NCBI RefSeq assembly: GCF_005405145.1
Contig: NZ_BJDM01000001.1
Span: 62,001-126,000, forward strand
DNA length: 64,000 nucleotides
Reading direction: 5' to 3'
DNA from: Paucilactobacillus kaifaensis
GTDB lineage: Bacteria; Bacillota; Bacilli; Lactobacillales; Lactobacillaceae
Shown: piece by piece, positions 17,391 to 26,657 of the stretch
Position numbering within the stretch: position 1 is the first letter of the stretch
Layout of the letters: every line of letters starts with the position of its first letter
Made by a program: the position numbers and the translations under genes
The notes under the pieces: generated by a model
The model's input: the letters and a program-made list of their open reading frames with translations, nothing else
Database searches by the model: none
Told to the model about the DNA's origin: nothing

Positions 17391-17966
17391 TTACGGATGA
17401 ATCACATCCCCGTTTTCATCTAACTGATGAATAATCCGTGCAGGATTACCAGCAATTACAACATCGTCACCAAACGACTTCGTAACAACTGAACCAGCGC
17501 CGACGACCACCCGACTACCAAGAGTTACTCCTGGCAAAATCGTGACATGACCACCCATCCAGACGCTATCACCAACAGTAATTGGTGCGCCCATTTCGAC
17601 ATCGGCATCACGTTGCTTAGCATCTAACGGATGAACGGGTGTATAAAATCCGACATCCGGGCCAATATAGCAGTGGTGACCAATCGTAATCGGACAAGTA
17701 TCCAACAGCGTTAGATTGTAATTGGCATAAAAATGATCGCCAATATGGATATTAAATCCATAATCAAATTGCAGGCCGCCTTCAACAAAAAAGTGAGCTC
17801 CACTATCCGCAAATAGTTGTTGCACTCGTCGATTTCGCTGATCATTATTGTCGAGCTGGTTGATCTCAATTAACTCATGACGAATCTTAGTTCGTCGCGC
17901 AATTAATTCAGTATCAAACTGATTGTATGGTTGTCCAGCTGTCATTTTATTTCGTTCAGATAACAT
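17391..17966 (-). CDS. Maltose/galactoside O-acetyltransferase-type hexapeptide protein
   Basis: A 191-residue sugar O-acetyltransferase of the Maa/LacA family, which transfers acetyl from acetyl-CoA to sugars. The N-terminal Maa helix region (S-E-R-N-K-M-T-A-G-Q-P-Y) is intact, followed by left-handed beta-helix hexapeptide repeats and the catalytic His in Y-T-P-V-H-P-L-D. ATG 17966 is chosen to keep the full Maa domain although the ribosome-binding site is weak. A near-perfect cre box upstream points to CcpA control. Confidence 0.88.
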   Translation of the reverse strand: MLSERNKMTAGQPYNQFDTELIARRTKIRHELIEINQLDNNDQRNRRVQQLFADSGAHFFVEGGLQFDYGFNIHIGDHFYANYNLTLLDTCPITIGHHCYIGPDVGFYTPVHPLDAKQRDADVEMGAPITVGDSVWMGGHVTILPGVTLGSRVVVGAGSVVTKSFGDDVVIAGNPARIIHQLDENGDVIHP

Positions 17967-18018
17967 AACATCAATAGACTACCACTTATCTTCACATTTG
18001 TTAAAAGTAATTCATCAA

Positions 18019-18032
18019 TGTAATCGCTTTCT
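18019..18032. promoter_or_regulatory. cre box (CcpA) upstream of the acetyltransferase
   Basis: TGTAATCGCTTTCT matches 13 of 14 positions of the cre consensus, 53 bases before the gene start. Confidence 0.65.
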
Positions 18033-18040
18033 ATAAAAGT

Positions 18041-18081
18041 AAAAAAGGACGCTATCCCGTATAGCCATACCAGATAACGCC
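18041..18081 (-). terminator. Terminator-like hairpin
   Basis: Stem 18047-18062 with 18066-18081 (with G-U pairs) and a U-tract on the minus strand from 18041-18046. It lies between the ABC gene with its repeat element and the acetyltransferase. Confidence 0.6.
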
Positions 18082-18232
18082 AACTTTGAAATTTATTTAA
18101 ATTTTTTACTATTTATGCCGATTTACGGGCCTTTTTACCTCTTTTTTAGTGCGCGCGGATCGTTAAATTTTTTTAAATTAACATGGTTTTTATCTGTTTA
18201 AATTTGTTTACTATGCCCAGGATACCTATCTT

Positions 18233-18452
18233 GCTGAAACGTGCAAACAGGGGCAGACGTCTAGGCCTAAATTATGAATGCCAATCAAGTAATTAAAGTT
18301 CGATTACTTATTCCATCTTTGCTGAAACGTGCAAACAGGGGCAAATGCCTAGGCCTAAGTCAAAAATACCAATCAAGCAATCAAAGTTCGATTACTTAAT
18401 TGGTATTTTTAACTTAGTCTACGACATCTTAGCGCCCCTGTTTGCACTCTAG
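18233..18452 (-). repeat. Interspersed palindromic element, copy C1 (with internal duplication)
   Basis: On the minus strand it starts TAGAGTGCAAACAGGGGC, where TAG is the stop codon of the ABC gene, and ends GCACGTTTCAGC. Outer arms GCAAACAGGGGC pair with each other; an inner stem (AATACCAATTAAGTAATCG type) lies inside conserved boxes near CTAGGCCTAAG and CTTAGTCTACGACAT. The distal 90 bases are a second, degenerate copy starting at 18233. The 18082-18232 stretch shows nothing else I can name. Confidence 0.75.
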
Positions 18453-19978
18453 ACTAGTGTATCCACTTTCTTATTCATCTTAATTTCATAATGACGTAGA
18501 ATTCTTGAAATTACGAAAGTTAAGATGAAATATAAGACCATTGTAATTACAATTGGAATCACACCACGATAGGTGTCTGCTTGCACTATCTTTAGTTGGT
18601 AAATCATATCTGATACTCCGATGATTGAAACAATCGAAGTTTCCTTAATCAATGACACAAATTCATTTCCTAAAGCTGGCCAAATATTTCGAATTGCTTG
18701 TGGCAATACAACACTGTACATCGTATCGTGTGCATTCATCCCTAAACTACGAGCAGCTTCTTTTTGTCCGCTGCTGACTGAAATAATTCCACCACGAATA
18801 ACTTCGCAGACATAAGCTCCACTATTTAGTGATACCGCGATGATCCCGGAAATTACTGCTGGAATATTAACGATTACTCCCAAACCAAAGTAAACAAATA
18901 ATATTTGAACCATTAATGGTGTACCTCGAACAAATTCAACGTACGCCGTTGCCAACCATTTTAGTAATCTTAGCTTTGACAGTCGCATGAATGCTAGTAA
19001 AACACCAATAATAAAGCCGGCAACCACTGAAACCGCACTAATTCCAATTGTATATTCAACACCTAATGCAAAGTATTTCCAATAATGCCACATTGATGTA
19101 TTAGCAGTATTGACTTTCATATACGAACCAGCTGTTTTTAAGTATTGTTTTTCAACTAAGTTCTGTGACTTAATCGTATCGATTGATTTGTTAACCTGCG
19201 TCCGTAAAGCCGTAGATCCCTTTGCTAACGCAACTACATCACTAGTTTCAGCTGAACCTAGCTTAAAGTTTCCGTTTTTAGCCACAATACTAGAATCATT
19301 TTTGGCATAAGCTTCAGCAGTTGGCTGATCCAATACAACTCCGTCAACCTTGTGTGTCTTCAACGCAATTACAAGATCCGAAACCTGTTCGATTCCTTTA
19401 ACCTTGGCATTTTTAACCTGCTTTTTAGCTAAATTAAATGGTAATGAACCTGTTTGGGCACCAAGCGTTTTACCATTAAATGAAGTTCGATCCTTATAGA
19501 CGCCCTTGTCTTCTTTGTTAACTAAGATATATTGGCCAGCCGTATAGTATGATTTAGAAAAATCAACACTCTTGGCGCGCTTAGCAGTTGGGTTAACCCC
19601 AGAAATAACCATATCAACCTTACCAGATTGAAGTGCTACCAATAGCGAATCAAAGGACATCTTCTTAATCACTAACTTAACACCCATATCTTTGGCAATT
19701 TTTTTAGCAATTTCCACATCCATTCCTACCACTTTACCCTTAGCCATAAACTCATACGGCGGGTAATCCGGACTGGTTCCTAAAACAATTTCACCTTTTT
19801 GCTTAATTTTAGCCAGTGAATCATCTTGACCGGTTGTTGTCGTACTAGCTGATGAGCTGGTTTGACTAGTCGAACTAGACTCATCCGTTGCGGCGTTCAC
19901 CGAACTTGATAATGTTGGTAGAACTAACACCATGCTTAAAAATGCTAATGTTAATCCCTTAACTATTTTTTTGATCAT
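18449..19978 (-). CDS. Fused amino-acid ABC transporter: substrate-binding domain plus permease
   Basis: A 509-residue fusion. Residues 1-30 are a signal peptide ending near V-N-A-A, followed by a Ser/Thr-rich linker, a polar amino-acid binding domain (K-G-E-I-V-L-G-T-S-P-D-Y-P-P-Y-E-F, residues 55-285) and a HisM/GlnP-type permease with the EAA loop (E-A-A-R-S-L-G-M). The layout resembles the GlnPH and related glutamine/glutamate importers of lactic bacteria. No ATPase gene is next to it, so it must share one. ATG 19978 is chosen with GTGGAGG upstream. Its TAG stop is part of a palindromic element. Confidence 0.9.
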   Translation of the reverse strand: MIKKIVKGLTLAFLSMVLVLPTLSSSVNAATDESSSTSQTSSSASTTTTGQDDSLAKIKQKGEIVLGTSPDYPPYEFMAKGKVVGMDVEIAKKIAKDMGVKLVIKKMSFDSLLVALQSGKVDMVISGVNPTAKRAKSVDFSKSYYTAGQYILVNKEDKGVYKDRTSFNGKTLGAQTGSLPFNLAKKQVKNAKVKGIEQVSDLVIALKTHKVDGVVLDQPTAEAYAKNDSSIVAKNGNFKLGSAETSDVVALAKGSTALRTQVNKSIDTIKSQNLVEKQYLKTAGSYMKVNTANTSMWHYWKYFALGVEYTIGISAVSVVAGFIIGVLLAFMRLSKLRLLKWLATAYVEFVRGTPLMVQILFVYFGLGVIVNIPAVISGIIAVSLNSGAYVCEVIRGGIISVSSGQKEAARSLGMNAHDTMYSVVLPQAIRNIWPALGNEFVSLIKETSIVSIIGVSDMIYQLKIVQADTYRGVIPIVITMVLYFILTFVISRILRHYEIKMNKKVDTLV

Positions 19979-20197
19979 TTTATTTACTGCCTCCACTTTA
20001 AATTCAACGCTTTCTAGTATACCCATTTATGTTTATTTATGCTACATTACTGGATAAAAATGAATAAAAATATTTAGATTACATTTTAATTGATCAAAAT
20101 TTTACACAATTAAATTACCCCAAACTCGAAACTCAGAGGTTTTACCTTATTCCAGTTGAAAATTTGTCATCTAACATAAAAAAACTAACATGAAATT

Positions 20198-20242
20198 AAA
20201 AATCCCACTAATGAACTTACAAAGTTCATTAGTGGGATTTTT
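20198..20242 (-). terminator. Terminator of amtB
   Basis: 21-bp stem (20198-20218 with 20222-20242), three-base loop, A/T tracts on both sides. The remaining 20027-20197 and 20243-20320 stretches hold only a short CACGA/TCGTG hairpin. Confidence 0.85.
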
Positions 20243-20320
20243 TGTTCCACCACGACTTAAAATCGTGACGACACTCACCCTCTTAACTCCATAACGCCGT
20301 GCCCACACCGTTATTTCAGT

Positions 20321-21631
20321 TTAATCTTTATGCATATTTACGTGATTATTAAGTTTCGCTAGTTGTCCCTTAAACTCAGTTTGATATTCAATAATTTCAC
20401 TATTTCTAGCAACCGTATAATCAGCTCGTTCACCATGCTCACCTAAATCTAGTCCAACTCGTTCCTCTGTTTCTGAGACTCGCATTGGCGTGATTGCTTT
20501 TAATGCAGTCACAATGATAACTACCATCACACTAACAAAGACAATTGTCACAACCGTTGCTAATAGTTGAACTCCAAATAAGTGCCAGCCACCGCCATAA
20601 AACAGACCGCTTTTTGCAATATCTGGATTAACTGACTTGGTTGCTAATAAACCAGTTGCTAGACTACCAACTATCCCACTTACTCCGTGACAACCAAATG
20701 CATCTAACGCATCATCAATACCTAGCTTAGGTTTCAAAACGTTAATGAAGATATAACTGATTATCGTAGCACAAATGCCAATCCAAAATGCACCAGCAAT
20801 TGTGACATACCCTGCTGCTGGCGTGATACCGACTAACCCACATAACGTTCCAGTACAAACGCCAACTAAAGTCGGTTTTCCAGTTCGGGTCATATCAATT
20901 AATAACCAAGTGATCATTGCACTTGCGGTTGCAACCGTAGTCGTCATCGTTGCCTGAACTGCAATGTTGTTAATCGCCAGTGCACTACCAGCATTGAAGC
21001 CGTACCAACCAATCCACAGAATTGCAGTCCCTAATAATACCCACGGCAAATTGTAGTGTTTAGTTTTTTCGTTGTAGCTTAGTCGGTGACCCAAGAAGAT
21101 TGATAGTACCAGTGCTGTCACACCAGCATTAATATGAACAACGGTCCCACCGGCAAAATCAATTGTGCCAATGCTAGCTAAAATACCATTGGGACTCCAG
21201 ACCATATGAACCATTGGATAATAAATTAGGATTGACCAAAATACGATAAACCACAACAAAAACTTGAATTTCATCCGACCAACCACGGCGCCAACAAATA
21301 GTGCTGGGGTAATGATCGCAAACATCATTTGAAAAATTGAATATAATCCAACTGGAATTTTCGTGGCTGTCAGCTTTGTTAACGTCACACCCTGATGAAA
21401 GAAATGGTCGAGGTTTCCGATAATTCCAGCGGTATTCCCACTAAACGACAGCGTATAACCGAATGCAATCCACAAAAGAATCGCCAAACCACAAATAAAG
21501 AACACTGATAGCATTGTATTCACAACGTTTCGTTGTGATACTAACCCGCCATAAAAGAAAGCTAAACCTGGTGTCATAAATAACACTAGAATACTTGCAA
21601 GAACCAAAAACGATGTATTTGCTGCGTTCAT
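20321..21631 (-). CDS. amtB: Ammonium transporter AmtB
   Basis: A 436-residue Amt channel protein with 11 membrane helices that takes up ammonium. Conserved stretches are F-F-Y-G-G-L-V near residue 25, F-A-G-G-T-V-V-H-I-N-A-G and the pore His region G-C-H-G-V-S-G-I-V-G. The cytoplasmic tail E-R-V-G-L-D-L-G-E-H-G-E is the usual GlnK-binding region, followed by about 30 extra residues. No glnK gene is adjacent. Two GlnR-type boxes upstream indicate nitrogen control. Confidence 0.95.
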   Translation of the reverse strand: MNAANTSFLVLASILVLFMTPGLAFFYGGLVSQRNVVNTMLSVFFICGLAILLWIAFGYTLSFSGNTAGIIGNLDHFFHQGVTLTKLTATKIPVGLYSIFQMMFAIITPALFVGAVVGRMKFKFLLWFIVFWSILIYYPMVHMVWSPNGILASIGTIDFAGGTVVHINAGVTALVLSIFLGHRLSYNEKTKHYNLPWVLLGTAILWIGWYGFNAGSALAINNIAVQATMTTTVATASAMITWLLIDMTRTGKPTLVGVCTGTLCGLVGITPAAGYVTIAGAFWIGICATIISYIFINVLKPKLGIDDALDAFGCHGVSGIVGSLATGLLATKSVNPDIAKSGLFYGGGWHLFGVQLLATVVTIVFVSVMVVIIVTALKAITPMRVSETEERVGLDLGEHGERADYTVARNSEIIEYQTEFKGQLAKLNNHVNMHKD

Positions 21632-21661
21632 AAATCCCTCTCCTTACCAAATATATTTTGA

Positions 21662-21678
21662 TGTAAGGAAATATAACA
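21662..21678. promoter_or_regulatory. GlnR box 1 (amtB)
   Basis: On the minus strand TGTTATATTTCCTTACA matches 16 of 17 positions of the GlnR/TnrA consensus TGTNANAWWWTMTNACA. It is 31 bases before the amtB start. Confidence 0.75.
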
Positions 21679-21771
21679 CCATATTTTTAAATAGTCAAAT
21701 TAAATTTGATAATCGAGTCTGTTTTTTTGTTTTAAGTTCACTAAGCGCTTTGATAACAGAGCTTTATTATA

Positions 21772-21788
21772 TGTTATGTTTTTTAACA
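21772..21788. promoter_or_regulatory. GlnR box 2 (amtB)
   Basis: TGTTATGTTTTTTAACA matches 15 of 17 positions of the same consensus. It lies 110 bases upstream of box 1. Confidence 0.6.
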
Positions 21789-21791
21789 TAT

Positions 21792-21819
21792 AAAAACGCA
21801 ATTCAAATTTATGAATTGC
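21792..21819 (-). terminator. Terminator of lrgAB
   Basis: 8-bp stem GCAATTCA/TGAATTGC with a minus-strand U-tract from the A-run at 21792-21796, 38 bases after the lrgB stop. Confidence 0.75.
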
Positions 21820-21856
21820 GCTCCGTTAAAAATTATTCAATTAATGGTTCTTACTT

Positions 21857-22585
21857 TTACAACCCAATAAAATGAGCAAACGTTGGTACAACTAAATCGA
21901 CTACCACACCAATAACTACCACCGCAATGGATGCCATTGATCCTTGAACAGATCCCATCTCTAGTGCTTTAGCTGATCCAACGGTATGTCCTGCCGTTCC
22001 TAGACCAAGTCCAGTTCCAATTTCTGATTTACCAAGTTTGAAGAATTTAACTAACCAGTCACCCAATGCATAAATGATCACCGCATTTAGAATCACTGCC
22101 ATCGCTGTAATTGAGAAGTTTCCACCAATCGCGGTGGAAATTGGTAATGCAATGGCCGTAGTAGCTGCTTGGGGTAACATCGCAGCAATAGCCGAATCAT
22201 CCAAGCCAAACATTCTAGCAGTCCCTAAAATTAAGAATAATGAAACGACTGAGCCAATAATCAAAGCTAGCAAAATTTCAGCCCAATATTTTTTTACAAT
22301 ATCGTTTCGTTTGTACAGTGGGATCGCAAACGCAATCGTCGCTGGATTTAGGAACCAGAAAATAATGTCGCCACCTGGCTTGTAAAACTTCGTGTACGCC
22401 TGAACAGTGGATGTACCCATGATTTTACCTAAAACGACAACGGCAATAATTCCCAATACCATTCCAACAAACAATGGTTGAAACAAGAAAAATCCCTTGC
22501 CAACCTTGAATAACCACTGACCAAATAAATACACAGCAATTGAAATAAAGATGCCAAAAAATGGTTGTGCTAATGAAACAGTCAT
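21857..22585 (-). CDS. lrgB: Antiholin-like protein LrgB
   Basis: A 242-residue LrgB/CidB family membrane protein. Typical features are Y-K-P-G-G-D-I-I-F-W-F-L-N-P-A-T-I-A-F near residue 70, and the C-terminal G-L-G-T-A-G-H-T-V-G-S-A-K-A-L-E. It starts one base after the lrgA stop, with the ribosome-binding site inside lrgA. LrgAB controls murein hydrolase activity and autolysis; in some Gram-positives it carries pyruvate. Confidence 0.93.
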   Translation of the reverse strand: MTVSLAQPFFGIFISIAVYLFGQWLFKVGKGFFLFQPLFVGMVLGIIAVVVLGKIMGTSTVQAYTKFYKPGGDIIFWFLNPATIAFAIPLYKRNDIVKKYWAEILLALIIGSVVSLFLILGTARMFGLDDSAIAAMLPQAATTAIALPISTAIGGNFSITAMAVILNAVIIYALGDWLVKFFKLGKSEIGTGLGLGTAGHTVGSAKALEMGSVQGSMASIAVVVIGVVVDLVVPTFAHFIGL

Positions 22586-22586
22586 A

Positions 22587-23060
22587 TTAGTTCACCTGTC
22601 CTTTCAATCCATCTTTCTTGTTTGGTTGAACTACTTTTTCTCCGCCATGTGCATCTTTTGAACGACGTGAAAGCTTATTTTTAATAGTAATTAATAACCA
22701 TGCTGTATAGGCTGTCACCACTAACATCAAAACAGTTGAAATAATTACAACAATGACAATTTGTAATCCTTGCGTTCTCATAATATCAAGGCTAGTAGCT
22801 AACGAAACACCCGAAGGGACGAATAAAAAACCGATCAAACTGATCATAAAACCACCAAAATTATCGACCCATTCCAGTTTCACAATGTGAAGCGTTAATA
22901 GTAAGTACAACAGTACAAGCCCGATAACTGGGGTTGGCACTGGAAAATTTTTCGGAAATAATGGCGAGATCAAACTAGCAACAAACAAAACACCTGCAAA
23001 AATACCCATTTGAATCAAAATTGGTGCTGATTTCTGCTCACTTTTTTTCTGTTTATCCAT
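22587..23060 (-). CDS. lrgA: Holin-like protein LrgA
   Basis: A 157-residue CidA/LrgA family protein with four hydrophobic helices and basic ends. P-T-P-V-I-G-L-V-L-L-Y is the conserved helix 2 start, and L-F-V-P-S-G-V-S-L follows. AGGAGG precedes the ATG. It is the first gene of lrgAB, located after lytSR. The conserved position of the upstream hairpin is discussed in the findings. Confidence 0.9.
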   Translation of the reverse strand: MDKQKKSEQKSAPILIQMGIFAGVLFVASLISPLFPKNFPVPTPVIGLVLLYLLLTLHIVKLEWVDNFGGFMISLIGFLFVPSGVSLATSLDIMRTQGLQIVIVVIISTVLMLVVTAYTAWLLITIKNKLSRRSKDAHGGEKVVQPNKKDGLKGQVN

Positions 23061-23102
23061 TTGTTTTTCCTCCTGACAATTTCTTTATTGTCCTAATTCT
23101 AC

Positions 23103-23136
23103 AAAAAAACCGCTAAAACAGAATGTTTTAGCGGTT
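23103..23136 (-). terminator. Hairpin between lytR and lrgA (terminator or attenuator)
   Basis: 13-bp stem 23108-23120 with 23124-23136 and a minus-strand U-tract. It is only about 40 bases before lrgA, leaving no room for a full promoter after it. Confidence 0.75.
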
Positions 23137-23185
23137 AGTTAACAATTTTTGCAGTTCAAATGCCCTTTATTGATTGTGAAATACC

Positions 23186-23905
23186 CTACATGCCTAATGC
23201 ACGTTTCATTTCACTAACAAACGATCGACTAACTGGAATTTTCTTCCCGTTAGTCATTGTTAATTCATACGTATGGTTAAAACTCGGTTCAGCTGCTCTA
23301 ACTTCATTCAGATTCACCAAGAAGCTGCGGTGAACCTGTAAAAATTGTTGCGGGTTCAACAGCTCCTGTAAATGTACCAACGTTTGTTTAGTACGGAACT
23401 CAGCTTGTTTCGTTACGATTACTAGATCGCCATTTTCCACGTATGCTGCCACAATATCTTTTTTATTAATTACTCGGGTTTTATCTTCGTTTGTAACTGA
23501 AATTCGTGGATTATCGCGTGATTTTTGTGCATCAATCTCCGTTGCTGCGTTAACGCCCATTCCTTTTTGAATTGCCTCATCAACGCGAGATTGTTCAAAA
23601 GGTTTCAAAATGTAATCAAGGGCATTGGCGTTAAATGCATCCAGTGCGTACTCATCATACGCCGTCGCAAAAATAATTCGTGGTCGTTGAGAAATTTTTT
23701 TAATTTGATCTGCTAACGTAAACCCATTCTCGTCGCCGAGCTGAATATCTAGAAAAATTAAATTGATCGTTTCTTTTTCGAGCCATTTTTGCGCACTTGC
23801 AATTGAGTCGGCCTCTAAAATAGCTGTCACATTTTGATTCTGGGTTAATAAGTATTTTAGCTCTTCACGAGCAAGTGGCTCGTCATCAACAATTAAAACT
23901 CGCAT
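23186..23905 (-). CDS. lytR: LytTR-family response regulator (LytR/LytT)
   Basis: A 239-residue response regulator. The receiver domain has V-D-D-E at residues 5-8, the phosphorylated Asp in I-F-L-D-I-Q and the K-P-F motif; the C-terminal half is a LytTR DNA-binding domain (F-L-Q-V-H-R-S-F-L-V-N). ATG 23905 follows AAAGGGGCGAT; the earlier ATG at 23944 lacks a site. It is 48 bases downstream of lytS and is expected to activate lrgAB. Confidence 0.93.
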   Translation of the reverse strand: MRVLIVDDEPLAREELKYLLTQNQNVTAILEADSIASAQKWLEKETINLIFLDIQLGDENGFTLADQIKKISQRPRIIFATAYDEYALDAFNANALDYILKPFEQSRVDEAIQKGMGVNAATEIDAQKSRDNPRISVTNEDKTRVINKKDIVAAYVENGDLVIVTKQAEFRTKQTLVHLQELLNPQQFLQVHRSFLVNLNEVRAAEPSFNHTYELTMTNGKKIPVSRSFVSEMKRALGM

Positions 23906-23953
23906 AGTTATCGCCCCTTTTATCAATTTTTTCTTTTGTGGCATTAGTGTGAA

Positions 23954-25693
23954 TTATTCTTTTTTCAACGGAATATATGTTGTAACAGTCGTTCCATTAT
24001 TACTTGAATCAAACTTTAAAGCACTATTTTGACCATATATTCCTACCAGCCGTTGATTTAGATTTTGTAAAGCTGTTCCACTACCATGTTCAGAAGCAAC
24101 TTCTTCTTTACCCAACTGGCGTAACCGGTCAGCAGCAATGCCATTCCCATTATCCGCAACTTGAATTTTTAGCTGTTGTCCGATAGCAGCCACTATAATT
24201 TGGACATGGTTATCACTTTTACGCCCGGCAAAAGCATGTTTCAACGCATTTTCAACCAATACTTGAATCGTGAACGGTGGTAATTTAACATTTGAATCTG
24301 TCTGAATATCAAAATCAATTTGATATTTATCTGGGAAACGTGTTTGCTCCAGTACTAGATATGCATTCACATGTTCTTTTTCCTGCGCTAACGTAATTTC
24401 TGTTTGTCGTACTCCCATCAAGTTAGCCCTGAAATACGTACTTAGTTGCAGTAGTAGTGTTCGCGCCTGCTCACTATCTCGACGAATCATTGCTGAAATT
24501 GTATTAATCGCGTTAAAAAAGAAGTGTGGATTAATTTGTGCCTGCAACGATTTAATTTCTGCATCCTTCACTAACTTAGATTGCACTTCTGCGGCCCCTA
24601 AGGCAATTTGACTTGAAAAAGTTGATCCTAGCCCAGTAGCTAATTGTTCTTCAACTGGCGTCAACATCAAACTATCGGTGTAATACATTTTTAGCGTTCC
24701 CACCACTTGATTATCAACATCTAATGGAATTACAATGGCTGCTTCCAATGGACAGTTGGGATTAGAACACCCGATTTCTTCTTTACTGTGCGCAATTTCT
24801 ATATGATTAGCTTGAATCGCTTTTTCAGAAAGCTGGGTCACCATTGCCTTATTAGGAACATGGTGATCGCTACCTGCACCCACGTGCGCCAAAATCTCAT
24901 TTGTTGAAGTCAAACTGATGGCAGAGAAATTGGTGTAGCGTTTAATGATTTCAGCAACTTTTGTCGCAGAATCACTATTTAAGCCAGCCCGAAAATAAGG
25001 TAACGTTCGGTCAGCTAGTTCTAAAACATCATGTGTTTGAACAGCTCGAGCTTCTTGTTCTTGGTTTAAAAATAATTGAATAATTGATAAAAAGATAAAG
25101 GTCCCGACTGCATTTAAGGTCACCATCGGAATTGCAATAAATTTAACTAGCGTCCAACCGGTTGGGCTGAAGAATAAAATAAAGGCCATTTGAATCAGTT
25201 CCATTAATAACCCAACCACAATTCCTTGCATTGGTGTCATCACAACTAGCCGGTTTTTTCTTGTTTTATTTTGAAAAAAAAGCCCAGATAAAATTCCGAT
25301 TAACGCCGAACTCGGTACATAAAACCACGCTGTCATACTTCCTTGGATAACCCGATGAACACCAGCAATGATGCCAACTACGCCGCCGACATATGGACCA
25401 CCAATGATTCCAGCAACTGTGATTGCCAAAATTCTGGTATTGGCAATCGAATAATTTTGTGGAATACCCGTCAAGATAACTGATGAAATTAAATTATTAT
25501 GCGGATCAATTTCGATTCCAGTTAAATTAGAAACAATCGCAAAAACAGAAAAAATTAAAATTAGCTGTACTTTGGCATTCAATGAATCTCGTTGAAACAG
25601 CAAACGACGAAATAAGCGGACATTAACTAGTAAAAACGCTAAAATAATGACTATTCCAACTCGTTCGAGCATAAGTAGTGATAAATTCAGCAT
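23954..25693 (-). CDS. lytS: Sensor histidine kinase LytS
   Basis: A 579-residue membrane kinase. The N-terminal 190 residues are a 5TM-Lyt sensor domain (N-I-R-I-L-A-I type segment and G-I-I-G-G-P-Y-V-G-G), then a GAF-like region with G-C-S-N-P-N-C-P-L, then a HisKA_7TM-like phosphorylation site (I-N-P-H-F-F-F-N-A-I-N-T-I) and an ATPase with N-A-L-K-H-A-F. It senses membrane potential or cell wall state and signals to LytR. Confidence 0.93.
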   Translation of the reverse strand: MLNLSLLMLERVGIVIILAFLLVNVRLFRRLLFQRDSLNAKVQLILIFSVFAIVSNLTGIEIDPHNNLISSVILTGIPQNYSIANTRILAITVAGIIGGPYVGGVVGIIAGVHRVIQGSMTAWFYVPSSALIGILSGLFFQNKTRKNRLVVMTPMQGIVVGLLMELIQMAFILFFSPTGWTLVKFIAIPMVTLNAVGTFIFLSIIQLFLNQEQEARAVQTHDVLELADRTLPYFRAGLNSDSATKVAEIIKRYTNFSAISLTSTNEILAHVGAGSDHHVPNKAMVTQLSEKAIQANHIEIAHSKEEIGCSNPNCPLEAAIVIPLDVDNQVVGTLKMYYTDSLMLTPVEEQLATGLGSTFSSQIALGAAEVQSKLVKDAEIKSLQAQINPHFFFNAINTISAMIRRDSEQARTLLLQLSTYFRANLMGVRQTEITLAQEKEHVNAYLVLEQTRFPDKYQIDFDIQTDSNVKLPPFTIQVLVENALKHAFAGRKSDNHVQIIVAAIGQQLKIQVADNGNGIAADRLRQLGKEEVASEHGSGTALQNLNQRLVGIYGQNSALKFDSSNNGTTVTTYIPLKKE

Positions 25694-25792
25694 ACTTGTA
25701 TCCTTTCTTATTGGTAATAAAAAGTGCGATTAAACCGAATTCTATTTAAAAAATATGCATATATAAGCTACATCAATTTTATAATTCTAACC

Positions 25793-25843
25793 TAGAATGA
25801 CCAATCGATAAATCAAATCACGATTTACCAATTGGTCATTCTA
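25793..25843. terminator. Bidirectional hairpin
   Basis: Long imperfect stem 25793-25814 with 25822-25843, between the LVIS_2131-like gene end and the lytS start. No strong U-tract. Confidence 0.6.
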
Positions 25844-25871
25844 ATTTAATCTACTAAACGTCTAATGCAAC

Positions 25872-26498
25872 TTATTTATGATAAATAAATCCTTCAGCGG
25901 GAACCCTAATCATAGTATACCGATTAGCCACATGGCCACTGCGCATCCCAATTCCATTTAACAGGGTTTTCTTGTAGCGAATTGTCATAACTGCCACAAA
26001 GGCTTTCCCATTTTTACTATCTTCTCGTTGCAACTTGGATTTGTTCCACGGATAGACAGAAGCCACCACATTCATCGGTGCATCCCCGTCCACAATTGTA
26101 CCGTTATGACCACTAATGGTGTATTTATTATGTTTCAACCAGTATGAGTATGACACCACTGGTTTATCACCCGATGTTCCACGATGTGCTTGTACATAAT
26201 AGAAATCATCTTTAATCGGTGTCAGCACCAATGGATGGTACTTAGTTGAAATTTCAACTTCATTTTTATTTGTTAAATCAACTTGCCGAAAAAATGTTAA
26301 ATAAGCCATTGCAGCAAACGCAATGACTGCTACGATTAACAAACCGGTGTACTGTAGTGTATTTTTCCAAGCAAACGCCCTTTTAGTCCTAACGATCAAC
26401 ATTAACTGTTTGACTCGAATAAAATGGATCACATAAATAAGGTAAGCAACAACGATAACCCATAAAATAATTCCAATCCAATTCCAACCTGTCCACAT
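25872..26498 (-). CDS. LVIS_2131-like membrane-anchored protein
   Basis: A 208-residue protein with two N-terminal membrane helices (about residues 5-25 and 48-70) and an extracellular C-terminal domain rich in Tyr, Lys and His. It resembles what I remember as the LVIS_2131 family of lactobacilli, whose function is unknown. ATG 26498 is chosen because of GGAG 8-9 bases upstream; the earlier start at 26558 would run through it. It stands alone between lytS and a small plus-strand gene. Confidence 0.7.
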   Translation of the reverse strand: MWTGWNWIGIILWVIVVAYLIYVIHFIRVKQLMLIVRTKRAFAWKNTLQYTGLLIVAVIAFAAMAYLTFFRQVDLTNKNEVEISTKYHPLVLTPIKDDFYYVQAHRGTSGDKPVVSYSYWLKHNKYTISGHNGTIVDGDAPMNVVASVYPWNKSKLQREDSKNGKAFVAVMTIRYKKTLLNGIGMRSGHVANRYTMIRVPAEGFIYHK

Positions 26499-26657
26499 AT
26501 GCGTTACTCCTATCCCAAGCTCATGTCTTTGATTAAGATTATGCCACAGATAAACCACAAAATCTCACAAACATATCTTTTCTATCTATTTTAACGAAAA
26601 AACGCTACAATAAACATAGGTAATTAACTGATTTAATAATTTTGAAGGAGTGAGTTC

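Noticed and set aside
21730-21755. cre box (AAGCGCTT core) near amtB
   Set aside because: Three mismatches to the consensus outside the palindromic core; GlnR boxes explain regulation better.
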